A program made the translations under genes and the position numbers. From Aquibium sp. A9E412 (GTDB taxonomy: Bacteria > Pseudomonadota > Alphaproteobacteria > Rhizobiales > Rhizobiaceae): a DNA stretch of 64,000 bases. How positions within the stretch are numbered: position 1 is the stretch's first letter; the number at the start of each line of letters is the position of its first letter. Shown here one piece after another: positions 38,813-48,719 of this stretch. The stretch is from the NCBI RefSeq assembly GCF_030398335.1, contig NZ_JAOAOP010000008.1, positions 38,632 through 102,631 of the forward strand, read 5' to 3'. The notes under the pieces are model-generated. The model was not told where the DNA came from. It saw only the letters and a list, made by a program, of their open reading frames with translations, and ran no database searches.

Positions 38813-39337
38813 CTACTCGCTCTTGGCTTCCGCCTCGGTGTTGGCGGCGGCCTCGGCGGCCTCCTGCGCGGCCTTCTCGGCGGCCAGCGCCTCGGCGGCG
38901 GCGACCTTCTCGGCCTCGGCGCGGCGCTTCTCGGCGGCGACCGCCTCGCGCTCGGCGTCGTTCAGACGGCGGGCGCGCACGCCGGTGTTCTCGGTGATGC
39001 GGGCCGACTTGCCGCGGCGCTCGCGCAGGTAATAGAGCTTGGCGCGGCGCACCTTGCCGCGGCGCACGACCTCGACCGCCTCGACCAGCGGCGAATAGAC
39101 CGGGAAGACGCGCTCGACGCCCTCGCCGTAGGAGATCTTGCGCACGGTGAAGCTTTCCTGGAAGCCGGAGCCGGCGCGCGCGATGCACACGCCCTCATAG
39201 GCCTGCACGCGGGTGCGGGTGCCCTCGGTGACGCGCACCTGGACGCGCACCGTGTCGCCGGCCTGGAATTCGGGAAGCTTGCGCTTCTCCTCGATCTTGG
39301 CGGCCTGCTCGGCCTCGATCTGACGGATCAGGTCCAT
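38813..39337 (-). CDS. rplS: 50S ribosomal protein L19
   Basis: 174 residues. The first ~118 are the L19 fold, with '[19 protein letters not shown]', '[21 protein letters not shown]' and '[19 protein letters not shown]'. The last ~55 residues are an Ala/Glu-rich helical extension ([15 protein letters not shown]), a feature found in some alphaproteobacterial L19 but long here. It follows trmD by 221 bp and ends in a strong terminator, so it may have its own promoter. Confidence 0.97.
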   Translation of the reverse strand: MDLIRQIEAEQAAKIEEKRKLPEFQAGDTVRVQVRVTEGTRTRVQAYEGVCIARAGSGFQESFTVRKISYGEGVERVFPVYSPLVEAVEVVRRGKVRRAKLYYLRERRGKSARITENTGVRARRLNDAEREAVAAEKRRAEAEKVAAAEALAAEKAAQEAAEAAANTEAEAKSE

Positions 39338-39558
39338 TGCACTTGTCCTCTTGTTCTTCTCGAACCGTCAGAGCGCTCGTCTCGACGGCAGTCTGCGACC
39401 GCCTGGAAGAGTGCCCTTCGCGCAGAGGGGCAGGAGCGGGTTCACGCGTTCATGGATTGAGCCATCCGGCCTCGGCCGTCTGCGTGCAGCGCGCATACAC
39501 GACATCGCGGCGCGAATCAACAGGGGCGGGCGCTCCGCGAGCGGCCGCGCGGCCGCGC

Positions 39559-40275
39559 CTATGCGGTGTCGTCGGTCTCCCGGTCGGCGCGGTAGGCGGC
39601 CCAGAGGTCGGGCCGGCGCCGCCGCGTCAGCGCCTCGGCCTCGGCGCGCCGCCAGGCGGCGATGCGGGCGTGGTTGCCCGAGGTCAGCACCTCGGGGATC
39701 GGCCGGCCTTCGAAAAGCTGCGGGCGGGTGTAGTGCGGGTGCTCGAGCAGGCCGCTCTCAAAGCTTTCCTCATGGCCGGACAGCGCGTTGCCCATCACCC
39801 CCGGCAGCAGCCGCACCACCGCGTCGAGCAGCACCAGCGCGGCCGGCTCGCCGCCCGACAGGACGTAGTCGCCGATCGACACCTCCTCGAGCGCGCGCGT
39901 CTCGATCAGCCGCTGGTCGACGCCCTCGAAGCGGCCGCACAGGATGACGGCGCCGGGACCGGCGGCAAGCGCACGCACGCGGGCCTGGTCGAGCGGCCGG
40001 CCGCGCGGGCTCATCAGCAGGCGCGGCCGCGGGTCGTCCGGCGGCGCGGCGTGGTCGATGGCGCGCGCCAGCACGTCGGCGCGCATCACCATGCCGGCGC
40101 CGCCGCCGGCCGGCGTGTCGTCGACGCTGCGGTGGCGGTCGGTGGCGAAGTCGCGGATCTGCACGGTGTGCAGCGACCACGCCCCCTCCTCGAGCGCGCG
40201 GCCGGCGAGCGACAGGCCGAGCGGACCGGGAAACATCTCGGGATAGAGCGTCAGCACGCTGGCGCGAAAGCTCAC
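39559..40275 (-). CDS. trmD: tRNA (guanine37-N1) methyltransferase TrmD
   Basis: 238 residues. Knotted SPOUT enzyme methylating G37 with SAM and preventing frameshifts. Conserved blocks: [37 protein letters not shown] and [15 protein letters not shown]. The start overlaps the rimM stop by four bases (ATGA). Normal length. In many bacteria the order is rpsP-rimM-trmD-rplS; here rpsP is absent and rimM is preceded by a hydroxylase gene. Confidence 0.97.
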   Translation of the reverse strand: MSFRASVLTLYPEMFPGPLGLSLAGRALEEGAWSLHTVQIRDFATDRHRSVDDTPAGGGAGMVMRADVLARAIDHAAPPDDPRPRLLMSPRGRPLDQARVRALAAGPGAVILCGRFEGVDQRLIETRALEEVSIGDYVLSGGEPAALVLLDAVVRLLPGVMGNALSGHEESFESGLLEHPHYTRPQLFEGRPIPEVLTSGNHARIAAWRRAEAEALTRRRRPDLWAAYRADRETDDTA

Positions 40276-40871
40276 GCCGCACCTCCGTCGGCCGTGCTGC
40301 GCGGCGCCGGGGCGGGCGCGCGGGCCTCGCCGGTCTCGCCGTCGTCACGATCGTCGTCGCTCGCGAGGAGGCCGGCCGCGTGCGGCTCGACGGTGAGCGT
40401 GCCGGCCGCCAGGTCGACGGCGGGCACGGCCGCCCGGCTGAACGGGATCATGGCGCTGCGCCCGTCGGCGAGCGCCAGCTCGAGGATGTCGCCGGCGCCG
40501 AAATCGTGCAGCGCCACGACGCGGCCGAGCGCGCCGCCGTCGGCCGTGCGCGCGGCAAGCCCGATAAGGTCGGCCTGGTAGAACTCGTCCTCCTCGAGAT
40601 CGTCGGGCAGCGCGGCGCGCTCGACGAACAGCTCGGTGCCGGCCAGCGCCTCGGCGGCGCTGCGGTCGGCGACCTCGGCGAAGCGGGCGATGGGGCCGGC
40701 CTTGCCGGGCCGCACGGCGGTGACGGTGAAGCGCCGGCCGTCGGCGCTGCGCAGCGGCCCGTAGGCGGCGAAGTCCATCGGGTCCTCGGTGAAGGCGCGC
40801 ACCCTGATCTCGCCGCGGATGCCGTGCGCGGCGCCGAGGACGGCCATGCGCACCGGGTCGCGCGCGGTCAT
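40272..40871 (-). CDS. rimM: 16S rRNA processing protein RimM
   Basis: 199 residues. N-terminal RimM beta-barrel beginning '[25 protein letters not shown]', then a PRC-barrel domain with '[21 protein letters not shown]', and an acidic C-terminal tail of low complexity. It assists 30S subunit maturation, binding S19. Coupled to trmD by a four-base overlap. It starts 40 bp downstream of the UbiH-type gene. Confidence 0.95.
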   Translation of the reverse strand: MTARDPVRMAVLGAAHGIRGEIRVRAFTEDPMDFAAYGPLRSADGRRFTVTAVRPGKAGPIARFAEVADRSAAEALAGTELFVERAALPDDLEEDEFYQADLIGLAARTADGGALGRVVALHDFGAGDILELALADGRSAMIPFSRAAVPAVDLAAGTLTVEPHAAGLLASDDDRDDGETGEARAPAPAPRSTADGGAA

Positions 40872-40911
40872 GCCCGTTGTCCTGCGCTCATGCCCCGGTC
40901 CCGCGGTCCCC

Positions 40912-42192
40912 TCAGATCGCCTCGCCGCGCAGCAGGCGCGGCGTCGGCCCGGCCAGGCCGGAGGCCTGGCGGATGAAGAAGCTCTTCATCGCCGGCATGC
41001 GGTCGACCAGCCCCAGGCCGAAGTCGCGGACCGCGCGCAGCGGGCCGAAATCGTTGGAGAACAGCCGGTTGAGCACGTCGGTGGTGACGCCCATCTGCAC
41101 CGTGTCGAAGCGGCGCCAGCGCTCGTAGCGGCGCAGCACGTCGATCTGGCCGAAATCCTCGCCCAGCCGGTCGGCCTCGACGACCACCTCGGCGAGCGCG
41201 GCGGCGTCCTTGAAACCGAGATTGAGGCCCTGGCCGGCGATCGGGTGGATGCCGTGCGCGGCGTCGCCGGCGAGCGCCAGGCGCGGCGCCACGAAGTCGC
41301 GCGCCAGCGTCAGGCCGAGCGGCCAGGCGCGGCGCGGCCCCTCGACGCGGATGTCGCCGAGCTTGAGGCCGAAGCGCTGCTCGAGCTCGTGCTCGAAGAC
41401 CACGTCGTCCTCGGCGACCAGGCGCTCGGCGACCTCGGTCCGTTCGGTCCACACGATGGACGAGCGGTTGCCCTTGAGCGGCAGCGTGGCGAACGGGCCG
41501 GCCGGCAGGAAGTGCTCCTCGGCGCGGCCGTTGTGCGGCCGCTCGTGGGCGACGGTGCACACGATGCCCGACTGGCCGTAGTCCCAGTGCACCGTCTTGA
41601 TGCCGGCCATGTCGCGCAGCCGCGACTTCACCCCGTCGGCGGCGACGAGCAGCCGCGTCTCCACGCTCACGCCGTCCGCCAGGTGCACCCGGGCGAGCCC
41701 GGTCTCGGTGTCGTAGCCCTCGACCGCGACCCCTTCGAGAAGGTCGATGCCGAGCGCGTCGGCGCGCCGGCGCAGCGCGCCGTTCAGCACCGTGTTGGCG
41801 ACCATGTGCGCGAACGGCTCGCCCGGCGCCACCTCGCCGCCGAAGGTGAGGAACACCGGGCGCACGGGATCGGCGGTGCGCGAATCGGTCACCACCATGT
41901 CGACGATCGGCTGCGCCTCCGGCGCGATCTCGTCCCAGCAGCCGAGACGCTGCAGCATGCGGCAGGCCGCCGCCGCGATCGCCGAGGCGCGGCCGTCGCG
42001 CTGCCACACGCCGGGCGGCGCGGCGTCGACGACGGCGACCGACAGGTTCGGCCGCGCCTGGCGGATCGACACCGCCGTGGCGAGGCCGACATAGCCGGCC
42101 CCCGCGATCAGCACGTCAAAGCGGGCGCCCGCGCCATCCGCACCGTCGCCGCGCGCGTCGTTGTCCGCCGTCACCGTAGCCATGGCCTTCAT
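40912..42192 (-). CDS. UbiH/Coq6-type FAD-dependent hydroxylase
   Basis: Flavoprotein monooxygenase of the ubiquinone-biosynthesis hydroxylase family, about 426 residues. FAD motif: LIAGAGYVGLATAVSI; second FAD block: ALAGDAAHGIHPIAGQGLN; middle 'LLVAADGVKSRLR'. It probably hydroxylates the quinone ring; whether it acts at C1, C5 or C6 cannot be read from sequence. The start at 42192 (MKAM) or 42183 (MATV) are both preceded by AGAAGG-type sites. Divergent from tesB, and 40 bp before rimM. Confidence 0.92.
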   Translation of the reverse strand: MKAMATVTADNDARGDGADGAGARFDVLIAGAGYVGLATAVSIRQARPNLSVAVVDAAPPGVWQRDGRASAIAAAACRMLQRLGCWDEIAPEAQPIVDMVVTDSRTADPVRPVFLTFGGEVAPGEPFAHMVANTVLNGALRRRADALGIDLLEGVAVEGYDTETGLARVHLADGVSVETRLLVAADGVKSRLRDMAGIKTVHWDYGQSGIVCTVAHERPHNGRAEEHFLPAGPFATLPLKGNRSSIVWTERTEVAERLVAEDDVVFEHELEQRFGLKLGDIRVEGPRRAWPLGLTLARDFVAPRLALAGDAAHGIHPIAGQGLNLGFKDAAALAEVVVEADRLGEDFGQIDVLRRYERWRRFDTVQMGVTTDVLNRLFSNDFGPLRAVRDFGLGLVDRMPAMKSFFIRQASGLAGPTPRLLRGEAI

Positions 42193-42299
42193 CCTTCTTC
42201 CGTCCTGCCGGTCGGCGCGCCGGGCGCCCTCTCCTTGACTTAGCCCGGCGCTTCGGCTTGGAAACCCGGCACGTCCACCGTCGCGGAGACCCCCAGCCC

Positions 42300-43166
42300 A
42301 TGTCATCGGCCATGCAGGAGCTTCTCGCCATTCTCGACCTCGAGAAGCTGGAACACAACCTGTTCCGTGGTCGCAGTCCGCAGGTCGGCTGGCAGCGGGT
42401 GTTCGGCGGCCAGGTGATCGGCCAGGCGCTGGTCGCCGCGCAGCGCACGGTCGACCGGCGTCGCCACGTGCACTCGCTGCACTGCTATTTCATGCGGCCG
42501 GGCGATCCGGCGGTGCCGATCATCTACGAGGTCGACCGCATCCGCGACGGCGGCAGCTTCACCACGCGGCGCGTGGTGGCGATCCAGCACGGCCACGCGA
42601 TCTTCTCGCTGGAGGCCTCCTTCCAGGTCGACGAGGAGGGCCTCGAGCACCAGATGGCGATGCCCGAGGGCGTGCCGGGGCCGGAGGCCTTGAAGACGCA
42701 GCACGAGCTGCTCGAGGCGATCGGCGGCCACGTGCCGGAGGCGATCCGCAAGTACTGGGCGCGCGAGCGGCCGCTCGAGGTCAAGCCGGTCAATGTCGAG
42801 CACTACACCAGCCGCGAGAAGCTGCCGCCGTGCCAGAACGTGTGGGTGCGCACCACCGGGCCGGTGCCCGACGACCGGGCGCTGCAGGCGGCGGTGCTCG
42901 CCTATCTGTCCGACATGACGCTGCTCGACACCTCGACCTTCGCGCATGGCCGCTCGGGCTTCGACGCCGACCTGCAGATGGCCAGCCTCGACCACGCGAT
43001 GTGGTTCCACCGGCCGGCGCGGCTCGACGACTGGCTGCTCTACACCCAGGACAGCCCCAACGCGATCGGCTCGCGCGGCTTCTCGCGCGGCGCGCTCTAC
43101 ACCCGGCAGGGCGCGCTGGTCGCCTCGGTCGCGCAGGAGGGGCTGGTGCGCCTGCGCAAGAAGTAG
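42300..43166 (+). CDS. tesB: Acyl-CoA thioesterase II TesB
   Basis: 288 residues with the double hotdog fold. Conserved blocks: 'NLFRGRSPQVGWQRVFGGQV', 'LHCYFMRPGDPAVPIIYEV', 'DGGSFTTRRVVAIQ' and the catalytic region 'YLSDMTLLDTS' (Asp, Thr) with 'ASLDHAMWFHRP'. Hydrolyses acyl-CoA to free fatty acid and CoA in the cytoplasm. The ATG at 42300 is preferred to a longer frame whose first 14 codons are unconserved. Followed by the nitrogen-regulated glnK-amtB promoter region. Confidence 0.95.
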   Translation: MSSAMQELLAILDLEKLEHNLFRGRSPQVGWQRVFGGQVIGQALVAAQRTVDRRRHVHSLHCYFMRPGDPAVPIIYEVDRIRDGGSFTTRRVVAIQHGHAIFSLEASFQVDEEGLEHQMAMPEGVPGPEALKTQHELLEAIGGHVPEAIRKYWARERPLEVKPVNVEHYTSREKLPPCQNVWVRTTGPVPDDRALQAAVLAYLSDMTLLDTSTFAHGRSGFDADLQMASLDHAMWFHRPARLDDWLLYTQDSPNAIGSRGFSRGALYTRQGALVASVAQEGLVRLRKK

Positions 43167-43200
43167 GCAACGCGCCAATATTGCCCAATCGATAGCCAGT

Positions 43201-43226
43201 CCGGTTGTGCTGCGGTGCACAACCGG
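43201..43226 (+). promoter_or_regulatory. 26-bp perfect palindrome, candidate enhancer site
   Basis: CCGGTTGTGC-TGCGGT-GCACAACCGG, 10-bp arms with six-base spacer, centred about 100 bp before the expected start site of the sigma-54 promoter of glnK. That is the usual place for an NtrC enhancer, though the half-site orientation differs from the canonical TGCACC-N5-GGTGCA. It is also 34 bp after the tesB stop, so a 3' hairpin is possible. Confidence 0.5.
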
Positions 43227-43285
43227 CTGCCGGCGCGCCGCATGTTCTTCTTGAAGATCAAGACCTTGGCCATGCGACGGCGCAT

Positions 43286-43302
43286 CTGGCACAAAGCTTG
43301 AA
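43286..43302 (+). promoter_or_regulatory. Sigma-54 promoter of glnK-amtB
   Basis: CTGGCAC (-24) and TTGAA (-12), with GG and GA exactly ten bases apart (43288-43289 and 43300-43301). Only the -12 C is replaced by A. Nitrogen-controlled expression of PII-ammonium transporter operons by sigma-54 and NtrC is well established in Proteobacteria. The ATG of glnK is 92 bp downstream. Confidence 0.75.
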
Positions 43303-43387
43303 TCCCCTGTGACCGACCGGCCGGCAGCCCGCCACGGGCCGCCCGGCGGTTTCTCGCAATCGCGGAGACCCGCGACAACAGGGGTGA

Positions 43388-43732
<345 letters not shown>

Positions 43733-43760
43733 GCCGCCCGCACAAGACAAGGGGAATACG

Positions 43761-45116
43761 ATGAAACTGTCTCACCACGTCACGGCGCGCCGCGCGAGCC
43801 TCGGCATCCTGGCCGCCGGCGCCTTCCTCGCCCTGCCCGCCTTCGCCCAGGAGGCGACGCAGGAGGCGGCCGAGGCCGCACCGCAATTCGCCAGCGCGGC
43901 CGACACCGCCTTCATCTTCAACACGCTGCTGTTCCTGATCGGCGGCTTCCTGGTCATGTGGATGGCCGCCGGCTTCGCCATGCTGGAGGCCGGCATGGTG
44001 CGCTCGAAGAACGTGTCCATGCAGCTTCTCAAGAACATCTCGCTCTACTCGATCGCCGGGCTGATGTTCTGGCTGGTCGGCTACAGCCTGATGTATGTCG
44101 ACGTGAACGGCTATTTCGGCACGCTGTGGCCCTATTCCTGGCCGGCCGCCGGCACCGCCAACGAGGGCGACTACTCGGTCGCCTCCGACTGGTTCTTCCA
44201 GATGGTGTTCGTGGCGACCGCCGCCTCGATCGTGTCGGGCACGCTCGCCGAGCGCATCAAGCTGTGGCCGTTCCTGATCTTCGTCGTCGTGCTGACCGGC
44301 TTCATGTACCCGATCACCGGCTCGTGGAAGTGGGGCGGCGGCTGGCTCGACGGCATGGGCTTCCAGGACTTCGCCGGCTCGACCATCGTCCACTCGGTGG
44401 GCGGCTGGGCCGCGCTCGCCGGCGCGCTGCTGCTCGGCGCGCGCAAGGGCAAGTACGGCACCGGCGGCGAGGTGCAGCCGATCCCCGGCTCCAACATGGC
44501 GCTCGCCACGCTCGGCACCTTCATCCTGTGGCTCGGCTGGTTCGGCTTCAACGGCGCCTCGCAGCTCGCGCTGGGCTCCAACGCCGACGCCTCCGACATC
44601 AGCCGCATCTTCGCCAACACCAACCTGGCGGCGGCCGGCGGCGTGGTCGCCGCGCTGATCCTCACGCAGCTGCTCTACAAGAAGGTCGACATCACCTTCG
44701 TGCTCAACGGCGCGCTCGCCGGCCTGGTGTCGATCACCGCCGAGCCGCTGACGCCCGGGCCGTTCGCCGCCATCCTGATCGGCGCGGTCGGCGGCGTCAT
44801 CGTCGTCCTCACGGTGCCGCTGCTCGACCGCTTCAGGATCGACGACGTGGTCGGCGCCATTCCGGTCCACCTGCTCGCCGGCATCTGGGGCACGCTGGTG
44901 GTGCCGCTCACCAACGCCGACGCCAGCTTCGGCGCGCAGATCGTCGGCATCCTGGCCTACGGCATCTTCACCTTCGCCGTGGCGCTCGCCGTGTGGGCCA
45001 TCCTGCGCGCCACCGTCGGCCTGCGCGTCTCCGACGAGGAGGAGATGAACGGCCTCGACGTCGCCGAGGTCGGGGTCGAGGCCTATCCCGAGTTCATCGC
45101 CTCGCGCGTGCGCTAG
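43761..45116 (+). CDS. amtB: Ammonium transporter AmtB
   Basis: 451 residues. The Sec signal peptide (to about AFA-QE) is followed by 11 membrane helices. The pore His pair is present in 'STIVHSVGGWAALAGALLLG' and 'IPVHLLAGIWGTLVVPL', and the ammonium signature 'DFAGSTIVHSVGG' is intact. A PII-binding C-terminal tail ('DEEEMNGLDVAEVGVEAYPE') is typical. Transports ammonium into the cytoplasm and is gated by GlnK. A strong terminator follows 51 bp after the stop. Confidence 0.97.
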   Translation: MKLSHHVTARRASLGILAAGAFLALPAFAQEATQEAAEAAPQFASAADTAFIFNTLLFLIGGFLVMWMAAGFAMLEAGMVRSKNVSMQLLKNISLYSIAGLMFWLVGYSLMYVDVNGYFGTLWPYSWPAAGTANEGDYSVASDWFFQMVFVATAASIVSGTLAERIKLWPFLIFVVVLTGFMYPITGSWKWGGGWLDGMGFQDFAGSTIVHSVGGWAALAGALLLGARKGKYGTGGEVQPIPGSNMALATLGTFILWLGWFGFNGASQLALGSNADASDISRIFANTNLAAAGGVVAALILTQLLYKKVDITFVLNGALAGLVSITAEPLTPGPFAAILIGAVGGVIVVLTVPLLDRFRIDDVVGAIPVHLLAGIWGTLVVPLTNADASFGAQIVGILAYGIFTFAVALAVWAILRATVGLRVSDEEEMNGLDVAEVGVEAYPEFIASRVR

Positions 45117-45167
45117 ACGAGGCGGCACGACGATCCCGTCGCGCCGCCGCGGACGGCGGCGCCACCT

Positions 45168-45195
45168 GGGGCCCGGTTCGCCGGGCCCCTTTTTT
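45168..45195 (+). terminator. Intrinsic terminator of glnK-amtB
   Basis: GGGGCCCGG-TTCG-CCGGGCCCC followed by TTTTTT: nine perfect pairs, a stable UUCG tetraloop and a six-T tract, about 50 bp after the amtB stop. Confidence 0.97.
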
Positions 45196-45232
45196 CGTCC
45201 GCCCGCAACCGGCCGCGCGGCGTGCGCCATGG

Positions 45233-45247
45233 TTAATGCCGCCTTAA
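45233..45247 (+). promoter_or_regulatory. CtrA-type box upstream of ftsK
   Basis: TTAA-TGCCGCC-TTAA is an exact match to TTAA-N7-TTAA, flanked by GG and CC, so GGTTAA and TTAACC also make an inverted repeat. It lies 88 bp before the ftsK ATG, past the amtB terminator, in the only intergenic space that can hold the ftsK promoter. Confidence 0.65.
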
Positions 45248-45335
45248 CCATCGCGCCGCTAGTGTCGGCGCGGAATCCGTCGCCCGCCGGTCGTGGCGCG
45301 GGCGAAGCCAATGCCGACGGACAAAGAGGAATCGC

Positions 45336-47852
45336 ATGCGTTCGGGATCCTCCGCAGCACTCGCCTTCACCGAGGACGGCTTCGGGCTGGCGCCGCTGCT
45401 GCGCCGACTGGCCGCGCGGCTCGGCGGCGTGCTGGTGCTCGCGGCGGTGGCCTTCACCGTCGCCGCGCTGGCGACGTGGTCCGTGTCGGACCCGAGCTTC
45501 AGCCACGCCACCGCCAACCCGGTGACCAACGCGATGGGCTATCCCGGCGCGGTCGTCGCCGACCTGGCCATGCAGTTTCTCGGCCTGGCCGCGCTCGCCG
45601 CGCTGGTGCCGGCGGTGCTGTGGGGGGTGACGCTCGCCGCCGGCCGGCGGCTGGCGCGCAGCGCGCGGCGGGCCGCCGCCTGGGCGGGCGGCGCAGCGCT
45701 GGCGGCGGCGGCCTTCGGCTGCCTGCCGGTGAGCCAGGCCTGGCCGCTGCCGACCGGGCTGGGCGGCGTCGTCGGCGATCTGGCGCTGCGCCCACCGGCG
45801 CTCGTGCTGGGCGTCTATCCCTCCGGCGTCCTCGGCATCGTCGCCGCGCTCTTGCTGGCCGTGCCGGCCGGCTGGCTGCTGCTCTACGCCGGCGGCGCCT
45901 TCGGCCGCACCGCGGCTGCCGCGCCGGTGCCGCACGGCGCGGCCGACGAGGAGGAGGAGGATGCCGACGAGGCGGACGAGGCCGGCGGCTTCGTGCTGCT
46001 CGGCATCGTCACCCACTGGTGGCTGTCGCTGCGCGCGCACCTGCGCCGCGCGACCGCGCGCGGCCGGCCGCAGGCGGTGCGGCGGGCGCCCGGCCGGCGT
46101 GTCGAGCCGGCGCTCGAGGATGCCGCGCAGGACGATCTCGACGACGACTTCGAGCCCGCCTTCGCCGACCGGGATGAGGCGGCAGACGGGCCGGACGACG
46201 AGGCGGCGCTCGACATCGCCGCCGACGGCACGGTGCGTGCCGCCCGGCAGCCCGCGCGCGTCGAGACGCCGGCGCCGCGCCCGGTCGAAGGCAAGCGCGT
46301 GCGGCGCGAGGCGCAGCCCCCGCTGATCCGCGCCGACAGCTTCGAGATGCCGGCGCTGCACTTCCTCGCCGAGCCGAAGGCGGTGGCGCGCGATTCCAGC
46401 CTGTCGAACGAGGCGCTCGAGCAGAATGCCCGGCTTTTGGAGGGCGTGCTGCAGGATTTCGGCGTCAAGGGCGAGATCATCCATGTGCGGCCGGGGCCGG
46501 TCGTCACGCTGTACGAGCTGGAGCCGGCACCGGGCATCAAGTCGTCGCGCGTCATCGGCCTGGCCGACGACATCGCCCGCTCGATGAGCGCCATCGCCGC
46601 GCGCGTCGCCGTCGTGCCGGGGCGCAACGCAATCGGCATCGAGCTGCCCAACAGCGGCCGCGAGACGGTGTTCCTGCGCGAGCTCCTGGCCAGCCGCGAC
46701 TTCGAGGTCTCCAAGGCCAAGCTGGCGCTGGCGCTCGGCAAGACGATCGGCGGCGAGGCGGTGATCGCCGATCTCGCCAAGATGCCGCACCTGCTCGTCG
46801 CCGGCACCACCGGCTCGGGCAAGTCGGTCGCCATCAACACGATGATCCTGTCGATCCTCTACCGCATGACGCCCGACCAGTGCCGGCTGATCATGATCGA
46901 TCCGAAGATGCTCGAGCTGTCGGTCTATGACGGCATCCCGCATCTGCTGACGCCGGTCGTCACCGACCCGAAGAAGGCGGTGGTGGCGCTCAAATGGACC
47001 GTCCGCGAGATGGAGGAGCGCTACCGCAAGATGTCGAAGCTCGGCGTGCGCAACATCGACGGCTTCAACCAGCGGGTCGGCGCGGCCAACCGCAAGGGCG
47101 AGCGGCTGACGCGCACGGTGCAGACCGGCTTCGACCGCGAGACAGGCGAGGCGATCTACGAGAGCGAGGAGCTCGACCTCGAGCCGATGCCCTACATCGT
47201 CGTCATCATCGACGAGATGGCCGACCTGATGATGGTCGCCGGCAAGGACATCGAGGGCGCCGTGCAGCGCCTGGCGCAGATGGCGCGCGCGGCCGGCATC
47301 CACGTCATCATGGCGACGCAGCGCCCCTCGGTCGACGTCATCACCGGCACGATCAAGGCCAACTTCCCGACGCGCATCTCCTTCCAGGTGACGTCGAAGA
47401 TCGACAGCCGCACGATCCTCGGCGAGCAGGGCGCCGAGCAGCTGCTCGGCATGGGCGACATGCTCTACATGGCCGGCGGCGGGCGCATCCAGCGCGTGCA
47501 CGGGCCGTTCGTCTCCGATTCGGAGGTCGAGCAGGTGGTCGCCCATCTCAAGGTGCAGGGCACGCCGGAGTATCTCGACGCCATCACCGAGGACGAGGAC
47601 GGCGACGAGGCGGCCGGCGGCGGCTCGGGCGGCGGCAACCTGGAGGAGTCCGACGACCCCTACGACAAGGCGGTGGCGGTGGTGCTGCGCGACGGCAAGG
47701 CGTCGACCAGCTACATCCAGCGCCGGCTCGGCATCGGCTACAACCGCGCCGCCTCGATCATCGAGCGCATGGAGCAGGAGGGCGTCGTCGGCCCGGCCAA
47801 CCATGCCGGCAAGCGCGAGATCCTGGTGCCGACGGAGAACGAGGAGTTCTAA
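45336..47852 (+). CDS. ftsK: DNA translocase FtsK
   Basis: 838 residues. Hexameric septal DNA pump coordinating chromosome segregation with division. N-terminal four membrane helices (within about 1-180), a low-complexity acidic/Ala linker, the RecA-like motor with Walker [13 protein letters not shown] near residue 490 and Walker B '[15 protein letters not shown]', and a C-terminal gamma winged-helix (last ~65 residues, [19 protein letters not shown]) that reads KOPS and activates XerCD at dif. AGAGGA is five bases before the ATG. A CtrA-type box is upstream; palindromic repeat copy B is one base past the stop. Confidence 0.98.
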   Translation: MRSGSSAALAFTEDGFGLAPLLRRLAARLGGVLVLAAVAFTVAALATWSVSDPSFSHATANPVTNAMGYPGAVVADLAMQFLGLAALAALVPAVLWGVTLAAGRRLARSARRAAAWAGGAALAAAAFGCLPVSQAWPLPTGLGGVVGDLALRPPALVLGVYPSGVLGIVAALLLAVPAGWLLLYAGGAFGRTAAAAPVPHGAADEEEEDADEADEAGGFVLLGIVTHWWLSLRAHLRRATARGRPQAVRRAPGRRVEPALEDAAQDDLDDDFEPAFADRDEAADGPDDEAALDIAADGTVRAARQPARVETPAPRPVEGKRVRREAQPPLIRADSFEMPALHFLAEPKAVARDSSLSNEALEQNARLLEGVLQDFGVKGEIIHVRPGPVVTLYELEPAPGIKSSRVIGLADDIARSMSAIAARVAVVPGRNAIGIELPNSGRETVFLRELLASRDFEVSKAKLALALGKTIGGEAVIADLAKMPHLLVAGTTGSGKSVAINTMILSILYRMTPDQCRLIMIDPKMLELSVYDGIPHLLTPVVTDPKKAVVALKWTVREMEERYRKMSKLGVRNIDGFNQRVGAANRKGERLTRTVQTGFDRETGEAIYESEELDLEPMPYIVVIIDEMADLMMVAGKDIEGAVQRLAQMARAAGIHVIMATQRPSVDVITGTIKANFPTRISFQVTSKIDSRTILGEQGAEQLLGMGDMLYMAGGGRIQRVHGPFVSDSEVEQVVAHLKVQGTPEYLDAITEDEDGDEAAGGGSGGGNLEESDDPYDKAVAVVLRDGKASTSYIQRRLGIGYNRAASIIERMEQEGVVGPANHAGKREILVPTENEEF

Positions 47853-47853
47853 A

Positions 47854-47942
47854 GCGTTTCCAGGCGAAGTGGACACCGGTTCGCCGTCCGGAAACGCGTC
47901 GGGACGGGACGTTGGGGCCGGTCCGCGGGAAAGCAGGACGGC
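47854..47942 (+). repeat. Palindromic repeat copy B with second hairpin (after ftsK)
   Basis: The 44-bp palindrome (47854-47897; outer arms GCGTTTCC and GGAAACGC, inner arms GGCGAA and TTCGCC) starts one base past the ftsK TAA. After a 16-nt spacer beginning GTCGGGAC, a second hairpin (GCCGGTCCGC and GCAGGACGGC) completes the composite. Function unknown; it may be a 3' end or mRNA-stability element. Confidence 0.85.
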
Positions 47943-48058
47943 GCGCGGGCGCGGGCGGCCGGGAACGCGGTGCCGGCTGCCGCCGTTGCCCCCGACACGG
48001 CCAAATTTCGGCCCCACTGAGCGCCTATCGGGCGAAGGCAGAAGAAAAGGCAAGGCCC

Positions 48059-48718
48059 ATGATCCGTTTTGCAAAGCAGGCAAGCAACGCCGCCCGGCGG
48101 CAGGCGCCGCGGCTCGCCGTCGGCGTGCTCGCCGCGCTCTTGTCGCTCGGCAGCGCCGCGGTGCAGGCCGCCGCCGACCCGGCGCAGCGCATCGCCAACC
48201 ACTTCTCCAGCGTGCGCACGATGACCGGCGAGTTCGTGCAGTTCGGCCCGAGCGGCGAGCAGACCGGCGGCAAGTTCTACATCGAGCGGCCCGGCCGGCT
48301 GCGCTTCGACTACGAGCAGCCGTCGGGCTATCGCGTGGTGTCGGACGGCCAGTCGGTGGTCATCCACAACGAGAAGCTGCGCACGGCCGACCTCTACCCG
48401 CTGTCGAAGACGCCGCTCAAGCTGCTGCTCGACGAGCGCATCGACCTGACGGACGGCAAGGTCCAGGCGGTGCGCGAGGAGGAGGATCTGACGACGATCC
48501 AGCTCGCCGACCGCTCGGTGTTCGGCGATTCGACGATCTCGATGATGTTCGATCCGGACTCCTACGAGCTGCGCCAGTGGACCATCACCGACGCACAGGG
48601 CAAGGACACCACGGTGATGATCTTCAACGTGCAGCAGGGCGTCCAGTTCGACCCCAGCGTGTTCGAGATCAACTACCGCCGCGTCGACGAGATGAACCAG
48701 CGCAAGCACGGCCGCTGA
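48059..48718 (+). CDS. lolA: Outer-membrane lipoprotein carrier protein LolA
   Basis: 219 residues with a Sec signal peptide (to about QAAADPA). The mature beta-half-barrel contains 'FSSVRTMTGEFVQFG', 'GGKFYIERPGRLRFDYEQP' and 'DLTTIQLADRS', which fit periplasmic LolA shuttling lipoproteins from LolCDE to the outer membrane. Typical gene order ftsK-lolA-xthA. Start ATG 48059 begins the signal peptide; a much longer frame upstream is ftsK shadow. Repeat copy C begins one base past its stop. Confidence 0.93.
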   Translation: MIRFAKQASNAARRQAPRLAVGVLAALLSLGSAAVQAAADPAQRIANHFSSVRTMTGEFVQFGPSGEQTGGKFYIERPGRLRFDYEQPSGYRVVSDGQSVVIHNEKLRTADLYPLSKTPLKLLLDERIDLTDGKVQAVREEEDLTTIQLADRSVFGDSTISMMFDPDSYELRQWTITDAQGKDTTVMIFNVQQGVQFDPSVFEINYRRVDEMNQRKHGR

Positions 48719-48719
48719 A

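Noticed and set aside
43201..43226. Canonical NtrC site
   Set aside because: The half-sites are in the opposite orientation to TGCACC-N5-GGTGCA; retained only as a palindrome of unknown binding protein.
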